Source: Amarolinea aalborgensis (GTDB taxonomy: Bacteria; Chloroflexota; Anaerolineae; SSC4; Amarolineaceae). Taken from it: DNA of 36,359 nt. Position numbers and translations under genes: made by a program. Positions 27,878 through 35,705 of the stretch are shown piece after piece. The notes beneath the pieces are model-generated. The model was not told the origin of the DNA. It searched no databases and was given only the letters and a program-made list of their open reading frames with translations. Each line of letters begins with the position of its first letter. Position 1 is the stretch's first letter. The DNA is taken from positions 1-36,359 of the forward strand of contig NZ_UETR01000031.1 of NCBI RefSeq assembly GCF_900491745.1, written 5' to 3'.

Positions 27878-28096
27878 TTAAGCCAATGGCGTGCGCTTGG
27901 CGGCGCTGAACTGCGCCTGCAATTCTGATTCGCGCGCGCTGGCGGCTTTCTTGCCTTCTTCCAGCGCCAGGTTGATGCGATTCCGCACCTGCGTCTGCAA
28001 GTCTTCGCCAGACGCGGGCGTGAGCAGTAAGCCGGCCACGTAGCCGCTTGCCATGCCCAAGCCAATGCCCACCAAAAATCCAAATAGCTTCTTCAT
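27878..28096 (-). CDS. YtxH-like small membrane protein
   Basis: The 72-residue protein has one N-terminal membrane segment rich in Gly/Ala (KKLFGFLVGIGLGMASGYVA) followed by LLLTPASGEDLQTQVRNRI and a charged helical tail, the layout of YtxH-domain proteins (gas-vesicle/stress-associated small proteins). ATG 28096 is chosen because the Gly-rich segment starts right after it; AGGAG lies farther upstream than usual, about 16 bases. The gene converges on mutM with only 3 bases between stops. A good promoter lies at 28172-28201. Confidence 0.8.
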   Translation of the reverse strand: MKKLFGFLVGIGLGMASGYVAGLLLTPASGEDLQTQVRNRINLALEEGKKAASARESELQAQFSAAKRTPLA

Positions 28097-28171
28097 GTGG
28101 TTTTGCTCTTTTCTCCTACACGTCGCGCCTGCATCCATGCTTCCGTTCAGGCTCGGACCTCGTACGGATGG

Positions 28172-28201
28172 ATTATACACCGGACTCTCAAAGACAATCA
28201 A
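28172..28201 (-). promoter_or_regulatory. Promoter of the YtxH-like gene
   Basis: On the minus strand TTGATT (28196-28201), an 18-base spacer, then TATAAT (28172-28177). The -35 abuts the terminator hairpin of the upstream gene. Confidence 0.65.
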
Positions 28202-28234
28202 ACAGGCCGCGGCGTGTGATGCAGCGGCCTGTTT
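28200..28234 (-). terminator. Terminator of the LiaI-like gene
   Basis: AAACAGGCCGC and GCGGCCTGTTT form a perfect 11-base stem with a 13-base loop, followed on the minus strand by TGATTGTCTTT. It lies 22 bases past the stop codon at 28257. Confidence 0.75.
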
Positions 28235-28256
28235 GGACATCGAATGAGAAGCGCAA

Positions 28257-28784
28257 TCAGCGGTCGTTGTTGCGGCTGATTAATCCCTGGAGGAGAAAGC
28301 CCAAGCCGGCGAGAATGATGAAGACGGGCCATAAACGCGCGAGTTGTGCGGCGATGTCGCCGGTGATTCTGCCGGTGGTGTAGGCAAAACCGACAGCAGC
28401 CACTGCCAGGCCAACGAACGCCCACAACAGGTGGCCCCAGCGTCGCCAATGCAGGAGCCAATTGATCCCACTGCTGACGCCGACCAGGAAAGGAAAAATC
28501 GGCCAAGCGACGGTCCAATCCTGCCCAAACCAACCAAAATTGTACCAGCCGAGGAAGAAGACGCCGAGCAATGTCATAAAAATAGCGCCGCCCAGGTCAT
28601 CGGGATTGGCGGCCTGGTTGGTAAAGTAGCGGACAATGAGCGCCAGTCCGCCGATAATTAAGAAAACCGGCCAGAAGGCTTCCAGTCGCACGCCAGGGAC
28701 CTTGAGATTTTGCAGCAAGAACCAAACGCCAACCAGGATCAGGATGATGGCTGGTATGATTGGCCGTGAACGTTGTGATTCCAT
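28257..28784 (-). CDS. LiaI/LiaF-TM-like (DUF5668) membrane protein
   Basis: The 175-residue protein has repeated hydrophobic segments with 'FWPVFLIIGGLALIVRYF' and 'LARLWPVFIILAGLGFLLQG', the WPxxLIxxG pattern of LiaI/LiaF transmembrane (DUF5668-like) proteins that act in envelope-stress sensing. Six or so membrane spans are likely. ATG 28784 follows a GAGGGGGG ribosome site by about 6 bases; upstream in-frame residues to 28892 do not look like membrane protein. It lies 140 bases downstream of the PspC-like gene and probably shares its transcript. Confidence 0.8.
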   Translation of the reverse strand: MESQRSRPIIPAIILILVGVWFLLQNLKVPGVRLEAFWPVFLIIGGLALIVRYFTNQAANPDDLGGAIFMTLLGVFFLGWYNFGWFGQDWTVAWPIFPFLVGVSSGINWLLHWRRWGHLLWAFVGLAVAAVGFAYTTGRITGDIAAQLARLWPVFIILAGLGFLLQGLISRNNDR

Positions 28785-28924
28785 GGTTTTCCCCCCTCTG
28801 TTGCGAAAGAATTGACTTGAGAATGCGCCGAACCAGTTCGGTAGTCCAAGGCGCCGGGAGTTGAGGACGTTTAAGGTAATGCGCCAGGGCAACGGTGATC
28901 ACTCTTTGCCCTGGCGCACGAAGT

Positions 28925-29662
28925 TCAGATGCTGGTTCCAGGCGTGGTCTGCACAGGCGGGGCGCTTGCTTCCACTTCGGGCGCTTCGGGCATGACAATC
29001 AACGCCAGAATATAGAGCATGACGCCCAGGCCCACGGTGGACAGCGATGCGATCACCCAGACGATGCGCACCAGGCTGGCATCAAGTCCCAGGTAGTCGG
29101 CCAGGCCGGCGCAAACGCCGCCGATCATGCGATTGCGGCGGCTGCGCGCCAGCGAACGATCCCCACGAATGACGCCCTTCCAGTCAACACCGCGGCCAGA
29201 GATGCCGAGGAGCAGGATAATCCCCATGCCGATGAGCACGGCCGGCCAGAACAACTGCCAGAAGGTGCGCCACACCGCGCGCAGGGGGATCACGTCAAAA
29301 TTGCTCAGCAGGAACAGGATGCCCGCAGCGATCAGGATGCCGCCCCAGAGCAGGCCGCGGTTGCCTTCACGACCGGCCCATGCGCGCAGCGCCGCGCCGC
29401 GCTGTGCGGCGACCGGCTTGTTTGCCGCATGCTCGGCTGTTTCTTCAGGCAGCACCATCGCCATCACCAGGTAAGCCAGGGCGCCAGCTCCGCCAAAAAG
29501 AATCGAAACCAGCCACACAATGCGGATGATGGTTGGATCAATTCCCAGGTACTCGGCCAGGCCGCCGGCCACGCCAGCCACCTGGCGTTCCGTTCGTGAG
29601 CGATAGAGACGCCGCGATTCATGATTGGGTGTCGCGTCAATAATAAGCGGTTGCTGATTCAT
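28925..29662 (-). CDS. Double PspC-domain membrane protein
   Basis: The 245-residue protein has two PspC domains. The first reads RLYRSRTERQVAGVAGGLAE followed by YLGIDPTIIRIVWLVSILFG (about 15-60), and the second reads RSRRNRMIGGVCAGLADYLG followed by LDASLVRIVWVIASLS (about 160-215). A hydrophobic block lies between them. PspC domains belong to phage-shock and envelope-stress systems. ATG 29662 is chosen over ATG 29668 because AGGAG is 7 bases before the former and 1 base before the latter. The LiaI-like gene follows and FtsH lies upstream on the same strand beyond a terminator. Confidence 0.85.
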   Translation of the reverse strand: MNQQPLIIDATPNHESRRLYRSRTERQVAGVAGGLAEYLGIDPTIIRIVWLVSILFGGAGALAYLVMAMVLPEETAEHAANKPVAAQRGAALRAWAGREGNRGLLWGGILIAAGILFLLSNFDVIPLRAVWRTFWQLFWPAVLIGMGIILLLGISGRGVDWKGVIRGDRSLARSRRNRMIGGVCAGLADYLGLDASLVRIVWVIASLSTVGLGVMLYILALIVMPEAPEVEASAPPVQTTPGTSI

Positions 29663-29685
29663 CGTCATACTCCTTGCACATCTAT

Positions 29686-29714
29686 TGGATAGTCATTAGC
29701 GCCGGCTGTGTCAA
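29686..29714 (-). promoter_or_regulatory. Promoter of the PspC-like operon
   Basis: On the minus strand a perfect TTGACA (29709-29714), a 17-base spacer, then TATCCA (29686-29691). Confidence 0.6.
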
Positions 29715-29792
29715 CTCGGCGCAGAATGTGTCTTGATGCACTCAGAGTCCAATACGCACAACCGCCAAACAAAGTTGCGTCGCGCGAAATCA

Positions 29793-29827
29793 AAAGCCCT
29801 CGCTGATTGATGTTCAGCAAGGGCTTT
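29793..29827 (-). terminator. Terminator of ftsH
   Basis: AAAGCCCT plus GCTG pairs with CAGC plus AGGGCTTT around one mismatch and a 9-base loop; the minus strand continues TTGATTT. It starts 23 bases past the ftsH stop. Confidence 0.8.
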
Positions 29828-29849
29828 CAGGCGGCGGTAATGAACTGAT

Positions 29850-31835
29850 TCAGGCCGGCAAAGGCGCCGGGGCGCTTGGCAGCGACCCGCGGGGGTCGCG
29901 CCGGTCATCGGCCGGCCGCGGGGTTGAGGATGCCCCAGCGCTGCTTGGCGATGCGCCGCGCGGCGCCTGCGGAAGCGGCGCAGGCAAGTCAGCCAGCAGG
30001 GCCAAGAACTCATCGTGCGACAGGGTTTCCTTCTGGATCAAGGTCTTGGCGAGTAAGTCTAGTTTGTCGCGATAGTTTGCCAGGATCGCCTTGGCTCTGA
30101 GATAGGCGTCATCCACGATACGGCGCACCTCGCGGTCAATATCCTCAGCTACGTCCTCGCTGTAGTTGCGCTGTTCGCTGATTTCACGCCCCATGAAGAC
30201 CAGGTCGTCCTTGCGACCGAAAACCATCGGGCCGAGTTTGGGACTCATACCGTACTGGGTCACCATCGAACGCGCCATCTTCGTCACGCGGTCCAGATCG
30301 CCCGCGGCGCCGTTGGTGATGTCCGTGAAGACCAGGGCCTCGGCCGCACGGCCGCCCAGCGCCATGGCCAATTCATCTTCGAACTTGGTCTTACTCTTCA
30401 GCACAGTGTCGTTCTCAGGCACCGACATCGTGTAGCCGAGCGCCATGCCGCGTGAAATGATGCTGATTTTGTGAATCGGATCGCAGTTGGGCAGCATATG
30501 CCCGACCAACGCATGGCCGGCCTCGTGATAGGCGATAATCTCTTTCTCACGGTCCGAGATGATGCGACTGCGACGCTCTGGCCCAGCCATCACCCGCTCC
30601 ACGGCTTCCTGCAGTTCAGGCATGCCGATCTTGCGCTTGTTGCGTCGCGCCGTCAAGATGGCGGCCTCGTTGAGCAGGTTCTCCAAGTCAGCGCCCACAA
30701 AACCAGGCGTTTGGCGCGCCAGCGACTCCAGGTCAACGTCGGCGCCTAACGGCTTGCCCTTGGCGTGCACTTCCAGGATGGCCTTGCGCCCCTTCATGTC
30801 AGGGCGATCCATGACCACCTGGCGATCGAAACGACCGGGGCGCAGCAGCGCGGGGTCAAGAATGTCAGGCCGGTTGGTGGCGGCCACGACGATGATATTG
30901 GTGTCCGTGTCAAAGCCATCCATCTCAACCAGGATCTGATTGAGCGTTTGCTCGCGCTCGTCATGACTGCCGCCCAGGCCTGCGCCGCGATGGCGGCCCA
31001 CGGCGTCAATCTCGTCAATGAAGATGATGCAAGGGCTGTTGCGCTTGGCCTGCTCGAAGAGATCGCGCACGCGGCTGGCGCCAACGCCCACGAACATCTC
31101 GACAAATTCCGAACCGGAAATCGAGAAGAAGGGCACGCCCGCTTCACCCGCCACGGCCTTGGCCATCAACGTCTTGCCCGTGCCAGGCGCGCCCACCATC
31201 AGCACGCCCTTGGGGATACGCGCGCCCAGTGCGGCAAACTTCTGCGGTTCCTTGAGGAACTCAACCACTTCTTGCAGCTCTTGTTTGGCTTCATCGGCGC
31301 CGGCCACATCCGCAAACGTCACGGTGGGTTTGTCGCCGGTGAACATGCGCGCGCGGCTCTTGCCAAAAGCCATGGCCTGATTGTTGCCGCCCTGCGCCTG
31401 GCGCAGCAAGAAAAAGAAGAGCGCGCCAATGAAGACCAGCGGCAACAGGCTGCCCAGGAAGGTGAGCCAATTCCCCACATCGCTTGGCGGCTCCACGCGC
31501 AGATCAATCAGGTTGAGCTGCGCAGTCGTCACGCCGAGGCTGATCAATTGTTCTGTGAGACCAGGCGTCGGCTCCTTGCGCGAAATGACCACCTGATCAC
31601 TCGCCTTGCAGGCCTTTTCGACTGCATTTTGACCCTCTACGCACGGGCGCACGCGCACCTCGTCGCCGACAATGGACACGGATGCTACTTTACCCTGTTT
31701 GATCCATTCGGCAATCGTAGAAATTTCCTGCGTTTCAACCTGGCTGGTTTGTGGAAACAAGCTGAAAAAAAGCGCAACCACAGCCACCAAGATGAGTAAG
31801 TATACGAAACCGTTCTTCGTCCAATTCGCGTTCAC
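29850..31835 (-). CDS. ftsH: ATP-dependent zinc metalloprotease FtsH
   Basis: The 661-residue membrane protease degrades damaged and regulatory membrane proteins. Two membrane segments lie at about 10-27 and 124-144. The AAA+ domain has Walker A GAPGTGKT (215-222), Walker B IIFIDEID (DEID 274-277) and the pore-loop FVEMFVGVGASRVRDLF. The protease site is HEAGH (437-441), with the third zinc ligand in the later DLDRVTKMARSMV segment. The C-terminal tail is Pro/Ser/Ala-rich. The start is GTG at 31835 with GGGGAGG about 5 bases upstream. An extended -10 promoter lies at 31903-31908. Confidence 0.97.
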   Translation of the reverse strand: MNANWTKNGFVYLLILVAVVALFFSLFPQTSQVETQEISTIAEWIKQGKVASVSIVGDEVRVRPCVEGQNAVEKACKASDQVVISRKEPTPGLTEQLISLGVTTAQLNLIDLRVEPPSDVGNWLTFLGSLLPLVFIGALFFFLLRQAQGGNNQAMAFGKSRARMFTGDKPTVTFADVAGADEAKQELQEVVEFLKEPQKFAALGARIPKGVLMVGAPGTGKTLMAKAVAGEAGVPFFSISGSEFVEMFVGVGASRVRDLFEQAKRNSPCIIFIDEIDAVGRHRGAGLGGSHDEREQTLNQILVEMDGFDTDTNIIVVAATNRPDILDPALLRPGRFDRQVVMDRPDMKGRKAILEVHAKGKPLGADVDLESLARQTPGFVGADLENLLNEAAILTARRNKRKIGMPELQEAVERVMAGPERRSRIISDREKEIIAYHEAGHALVGHMLPNCDPIHKISIISRGMALGYTMSVPENDTVLKSKTKFEDELAMALGGRAAEALVFTDITNGAAGDLDRVTKMARSMVTQYGMSPKLGPMVFGRKDDLVFMGREISEQRNYSEDVAEDIDREVRRIVDDAYLRAKAILANYRDKLDLLAKTLIQKETLSHDEFLALLADLPAPLPQAPRGASPSSAGASSTPRPADDRRDPRGSLPSAPAPLPA

Positions 31836-31902
31836 GAAGTCCTCCCCGCCAGGCCAAAGTGAGTTGACATGCCTGACGGCGGTCGTCTAAAACCGTGGGG
31901 GC

Positions 31903-31908
31903 ATTATA
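31903..31908 (-). promoter_or_regulatory. Extended -10 promoter of ftsH
   Basis: The minus strand reads TGGTATAAT, a perfect -10 with the TGn extension; the -35 is poor, as is usual for extended -10 promoters. It is divergent from the B12 operon promoter at 32020-32048. Confidence 0.6.
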
Positions 31909-32019
31909 CCAGAGACCCACTAAATGCGCTAGCTGTTTAGATTACAATCACTCGCCTGGCCTCGCGCCTCGCTGCAAGGTCAGCGCAGCCGCTCACCAGA
32001 AGTTACCCTCGACAGACCT

Positions 32020-32048
32020 TTGACAACATACCCACCCCATGCTATACT
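32020..32048 (+). promoter_or_regulatory. Consensus sigma70 promoter of the B12-controlled operon
   Basis: Perfect TTGACA (32020-32025), a 17-base spacer, then TATACT (32043-32048). Transcription would begin near 32055, just before the cobalamin riboswitch. A strong promoter set before a riboswitch fits control by repression. Confidence 0.8.
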
Positions 32049-32071
32049 GACTTCACTCAACAACCTAGCAG

Positions 32072-32205
32072 GGTCATACAAGCGCCGGCAGGAACTTCTG
32101 TCGTGCGCCATGTGGGGGAAACCGGTGTGAAGCCGGTGCTGTGCCGCAACTGTAACCATGAAACAATGATTGAATCATGGAAGCCAGAATACCCGCTTGA
32201 TGACC
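32072..32205 (+). promoter_or_regulatory. Cobalamin (B12) riboswitch aptamer
   Basis: Stem P1 is visible: GGTCAT-a-CAAGCG (32072-32084) pairs with CGCTTG-ATGACC (32194-32205). Inside are the conserved cobalamin-riboswitch core GGGGGAAACCGGTGTGAAGC, then CCGGTGCTGTGCCGCAACTG, and the B12 box region GAAGCCAGAATACCCGC (about 32180-32196). It is followed by a start-codon hairpin and an intrinsic terminator. Cobalamin riboswitches typically turn genes off when B12 is plentiful. The downstream genes encode proteins with B12-carrier-like domains. Confidence 0.95.
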
Positions 32206-32236
32206 GCTCTGGAACCTTCGAGCGAAAGGGGCGGGG

Positions 32237-32253
32237 CATGAAGAATCTTCATG
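32237..32253 (+). promoter_or_regulatory. Hairpin covering the likely start codon
   Basis: CATGAAG (32237-32243) pairs with CTTCATG (32247-32253) around a 3-base loop; the ATG at 32238-32240 is in the stem. It stands between the aptamer and the terminator and could couple ligand binding to translation. Confidence 0.5.
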
Positions 32254-33407
32254 ATCTGTCACCCTTGTCATGCGACAAGGGTGTTTTATTTGCTTGCCTG
32301 TTAGACCGTGGTTCACAGGCAAACGTCACACCGCGGCGCCGCACGCGCCATCTGGTTCGCGCCGTCTTCTCCTGTCTCGTTTTGGCGATCTTGACCGTGA
32401 CAGTCGCGCTGACGCCCGCCGTGGCCGCACAAAGTCCCGCGCCCGCTCTCAGCAGCGAATGTCACGTCCATGGCGCTGAACCATTCGAACGCTGCGCTGC
32501 GCTCACAAGCAACACATGGCCCGCACGGATGGCAGCCGCGGCGCGCGCACTCAACTGGCTGCACACCCAGCAGCAGCCCGATGGCAGTTTTGGCGCGCGC
32601 ACGGCCGACGCTGTCTACATCATTGGTCGCGCAGGCGAAAACCCGGATGGGCCAGCCTGGCAGCCGGGCAGCGCCAGCGCGCTGGACGCGCTGCAAAGTC
32701 AGGTTCCCGCCTATTTGACAGACGCTGGCCGCACGGCCAAGTTCCTGCGCGCCGTTGCCGCAACCGGCCAGGATGTTCATCACGTCAACGGCGTTGACCT
32801 GGTGGCGCGTGTGTCCAACTACTACAACCCATCAACCGGCCTGTACCATCCCGGCCACCTCTACTACCACACGCTGGCCGTGCAATCCCTACGCCTGGCG
32901 GGGCAACCTGTACCGGCGCCGGCCGTGTCCGCCATCCTCAACCTCCAACATCCCACAGGCGGCTGGGAGTGGCGCATCGGCGGCCCCCTGGATGAGGTGG
33001 ACACCACCGGTCTCATTCTGGAGACGCTGCCCCTCGCCGCAGTTCCGATCACGAGCACAACCGTCATGTCGGCTGTCAATTTCCTGGCCACCACACAGCA
33101 CGCGGATGGCGGCTGGAGTCTCAACGCGACCGGCGCCACCAACAGCAATTCAACCGCGCTGGCCCTGGCTGGTCTGCTCACCGCAGGCCGCAACCCTCTG
33201 GCGGCCCCGTTTGTGCGCGGCCAAGAAACACCATTGTCAGCCCTGCTGGCGCTGCAAGCGGCTGACGGCGGCTTCAATTTCATGGCGACGGCCGCCGGTG
33301 AACGACTGATGGCAACTCTGGATGCGTTGGATGCCTTGCTGCGCCCGTATCCTGGCGATGTGCTGCCGCCCGCGCGCGTCTTTTTGCCCCTCGTCGCTCG
33401 ATACTAA
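32238..33407 (+). CDS. Exported intrinsic-factor-like alpha/alpha-toroid protein under B12 control
   Basis: From ATG 32238 the product has 389 residues. A signal-peptide core (AVFSCLVLAILTVTVALTP, about 42-60) follows a basic RRRTRH stretch, with likely cleavage at AVAA-Q. The rest is a prenyltransferase/squalene-cyclase-type repeat toroid with NWLHTQQQPDGSFG, ILNLQHPTGGWEW, FLATTQHADGGWS and LLALQAADGGFN, the same fold as the alpha domain of animal intrinsic factor and transcobalamin. It ends PARVFLPLVARY. The start is uncertain: ATG 32238 is the only normal in-frame start after the aptamer, yet the terminator then lies inside the coding region; frames opening upstream read through the riboswitch and are rejected. 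B12 binding is inferred from the riboswitch and fold, not shown. Confidence 0.8.
   Translation: MKNLHDLSPLSCDKGVLFACLLDRGSQANVTPRRRTRHLVRAVFSCLVLAILTVTVALTPAVAAQSPAPALSSECHVHGAEPFERCAALTSNTWPARMAAAARALNWLHTQQQPDGSFGARTADAVYIIGRAGENPDGPAWQPGSASALDALQSQVPAYLTDAGRTAKFLRAVAATGQDVHHVNGVDLVARVSNYYNPSTGLYHPGHLYYHTLAVQSLRLAGQPVPAPAVSAILNLQHPTGGWEWRIGGPLDEVDTTGLILETLPLAAVPITSTTVMSAVNFLATTQHADGGWSLNATGATNSNSTALALAGLLTAGRNPLAAPFVRGQETPLSALLALQAADGGFNFMATAAGERLMATLDALDALLRPYPGDVLPPARVFLPLVARY
32260..32290 (+). terminator. Riboswitch expression-platform terminator
   Basis: CACCCTTGTC (32260-32269) and GACAAGGGTG (32274-32283) form a perfect 10-base stem with loop ATGC, followed by TTTTATT. It is a textbook intrinsic terminator 55 bases after the aptamer. 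Confidence 0.88.
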
Positions 33408-33459
33408 CATTTCCGGAGTCTGCGAGACGTCGGGAGTCTAAGAAGCCTGAGGAAGGATT

Positions 33460-35652
33460 ATGTTTTCAAGACGCAGTTTATCATTTGTTCTCATCGCCTG
33501 CGCCCTCTTCGCAGCCGCCATCCCCACGAACGCAGCGCCGGTCACTCCCAACACCGTCGGCGTTGTCGTTCAATACCCAGACGGCCGCGTTGAAACGCGC
33601 ACGGTGACATTTTCTGAGCCAACCATCACGGGGCTGCAGGCCCTGCAACGCGCTGGCCTTTCATTGGAACTGAGCGGCGCCCTGGTGTGCAGCATTGCCG
33701 GCAGCGGCTGCCCCAGCGCGGACTGTTTTTGCGGCTGCCCTGCGCCCTTCGACCCCTGTTACTACTGGTCCTATTTCCATTGGAACGGCCGCGCCTGGCA
33801 GTTCGCCGCCGTGGGCGCGGCTGAGCATCAGCTTCACGATGGCGATGTAGACGGGTGGCGCTGGAGTCAGGGAGAGCCGCCCGATGCAGCCGCCTACACG
33901 CAGTTCGCGGTGCAGCGCGCGCTCGGCTGGCTGCACACACAGCAGCAGGCCGACGGCAGTTTCCACGGTTTCGGCGTGGGCGCCACGGCCGACGGTGTAC
34001 TGGCCCTGGCCGCGGTCAACGAAAACGCGACCGACTGGCGCGTAGGCAGCGGGCCTAGCGCGCTCGATTACCTGGCCGCCCAGGCCGCCGCATTTGCCAG
34101 CAACGCCGCCGCCACGGGCAAATTGATCCTGGCCGTCAGCGCGGCCGATGCCAACCCCACCAGTTTTGGCGGCCTCAACCTGTTAACCCGGCTGGCGACG
34201 TTCGCAGGCGCTGGCGGCCGCTTCGGCGCCAGCAACTGGGACCAGGCGTATGCCATGCTTGCCCTGCACGCCAGCCAGGCGCCGCTTCCGGCCGGCGCGG
34301 CCGGCCACCTGCTGGCCGTACAAACGACCGCGGGCGGCTGGGGCTTCCTGCCGGGCGACGCGGCCGATGTGGACAGCACCGGCCTGGTGATGCAGGCGCT
34401 CGTCGCGGCCGGCGAACCACTCAATAGCCCGGCCCTGACCCAAGCGCGTGCGTTTCTACACACGCAGCAGAACGCGGATGGCGGCTTCTCGTACCAGGCG
34501 CCTTATCCAACCAGCGTCAGCTCGACGGCCCTGGCGATGCAAGGATTGATTGCCGCAGCCGACAATCCGCTGGCCGCGGGCTGGACTATCAGCAGCACAA
34601 CGCCTTTGCAGGCCTTGTTGGTGCAGCAGAGCATGGACGGCGGTTTTGCGGGCTCTAGCGGCGCCAATGATCTCTTTTCAACGGTGTCTGCCTTACCGGC
34701 GTTGGTGGGTAAACCGCTGCCGCTGCGCGGCCGCCAGGTCGCGCTCGACCACGCGCTGACCTGGCTGCGCGCCCAGCAGCAAACAGACGGCAGCTTTGGC
34801 GGCCCCGGTCAAAGCACCGATGCCGTCTTTGCCGCGGTCAGCGGCGGGCAAGATCCCGCCGCCTGGACGCACGGCGGCCCCAGCCTGCTCGATTACCTGG
34901 CGACCCAGGCCATGACTTACACCCTTTCCTCGACGGCCGCCGCGGGCAAGCTGACGCTGGCGCTGCTGGCGGCGCAGCCCGACCGGCCGCCGAATCGTTT
35001 TGGCGGCGTCAACGTGGGCGGCCGCGTGCTCGACGCCTTCGATCATCACAGCGGCCAAATCGGGAGCAGCCTGTATGACCACGGCTTTGGCCTGTTGGCG
35101 CTGTCCGCGCAGTATGCCCCGGGCCGTTGGTTGGCCCGCACATGGCTGCGCCAACGTCAACTGACCAACGGTGGATGGGAGTTCGGCGGCGGATGGGGCG
35201 CCGACACGAACACGACGGCCGTGGCGCTGCAAGCCCTGCTGGCGGCCGGCGAGCCAGCCGAGGCGCCCTCCGTGCGGCGCGGCCTGGCTTTTCTGCGCCA
35301 GCAGCAGAATCCAGACGGCGGCTTTCCCTATCAAAAACCCTGCGGCTATGCCGGCTGTGAAGCCACCGATGTGAATTCGACCGCCTACGTAGTGCAGGCG
35401 CTGCGCGCAGCGGGGGACAACCCCGACGGATGGGCCTGGAGTCGGCACATGACGGCGACCAATCAGATCACATTGACTCTATACACGCCGCTTGATGCGC
35501 TGCTGGCTTTGCAGAGCCAGGACGGCGGCTTTGTCGGATTTAGCGGCGCCAATGATCTGTACGCGACGCTGCAAGCGGCGCCTGCGGCGGCATTGCGCGC
35601 GCAACCACTGGCCCGCCGCGCCACGTGGTATTACCCGGGCATCCGGCGGTAG
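33460..35652 (+). CDS. Exported transcobalamin-C (DUF4430) plus two alpha/alpha-toroid domains
   Basis: The 730-residue protein has a signal peptide (about 1-25). Residues about 33-136 form a transcobalamin-like C-terminal beta domain (DUF4430): VGVVVQYPDG ... ITGLQALQRAG ... YYWSYFHWNGRAWQF ... DGDVDGWRW. Two toroid regions follow (about 145-415 and 425-715), with repeated QQ-x-[DN]GG/SF motifs: QQQADGSF, QQNADGGF, QSMDGGF, QQQTDGSF, QQNPDGGF and QSQDGGF. Animal B12 carriers have the order alpha then beta; here it is beta-alpha-alpha. Six Cys (77, 84, 89, 91, 93, 100) cluster in the beta domain. The end is ATWYYPGIRR. GAGGAAGG lies just before the ATG, 52 bases after the previous gene. Cobalamin or corrinoid capture is the favoured but unproven role. 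Confidence 0.88.
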   Translation: MFSRRSLSFVLIACALFAAAIPTNAAPVTPNTVGVVVQYPDGRVETRTVTFSEPTITGLQALQRAGLSLELSGALVCSIAGSGCPSADCFCGCPAPFDPCYYWSYFHWNGRAWQFAAVGAAEHQLHDGDVDGWRWSQGEPPDAAAYTQFAVQRALGWLHTQQQADGSFHGFGVGATADGVLALAAVNENATDWRVGSGPSALDYLAAQAAAFASNAAATGKLILAVSAADANPTSFGGLNLLTRLATFAGAGGRFGASNWDQAYAMLALHASQAPLPAGAAGHLLAVQTTAGGWGFLPGDAADVDSTGLVMQALVAAGEPLNSPALTQARAFLHTQQNADGGFSYQAPYPTSVSSTALAMQGLIAAADNPLAAGWTISSTTPLQALLVQQSMDGGFAGSSGANDLFSTVSALPALVGKPLPLRGRQVALDHALTWLRAQQQTDGSFGGPGQSTDAVFAAVSGGQDPAAWTHGGPSLLDYLATQAMTYTLSSTAAAGKLTLALLAAQPDRPPNRFGGVNVGGRVLDAFDHHSGQIGSSLYDHGFGLLALSAQYAPGRWLARTWLRQRQLTNGGWEFGGGWGADTNTTAVALQALLAAGEPAEAPSVRRGLAFLRQQQNPDGGFPYQKPCGYAGCEATDVNSTAYVVQALRAAGDNPDGWAWSRHMTATNQITLTLYTPLDALLALQSQDGGFVGFSGANDLYATLQAAPAAALRAQPLARRATWYYPGIRR

Positions 35653-35660
35653 TTGCAGGA

Positions 35661-35695
35661 TAGACTTCGGAAGTCTCGCAGACTTCCGAAGTCTG
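35661..35695. repeat. Intercistronic perfect hairpin related to the previous gap
   Basis: GACTTCGGAAGTCT and AGACTTCCGAAGTC are complements around CGC, and each arm is itself palindromic. The core GTCTCGCAGACT is the complement of AGTCTGCGAGAC in the gap before the 730-residue gene (near 33417-33428). It may act as a processing or stability element between cistrons. Confidence 0.6.
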
Positions 35696-35705
35696 AGAAT
35701 GAACC

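Noticed and set aside
30765..31799. 344-residue open frame opposite ftsH
   Set aside because: Composition and position are those of an antisense shadow of a well-defined FtsH gene.
32103..32237. N-terminal extension of the first B12-operon protein
   Set aside because: It would translate the cobalamin riboswitch core; the conserved RNA explains these bases.
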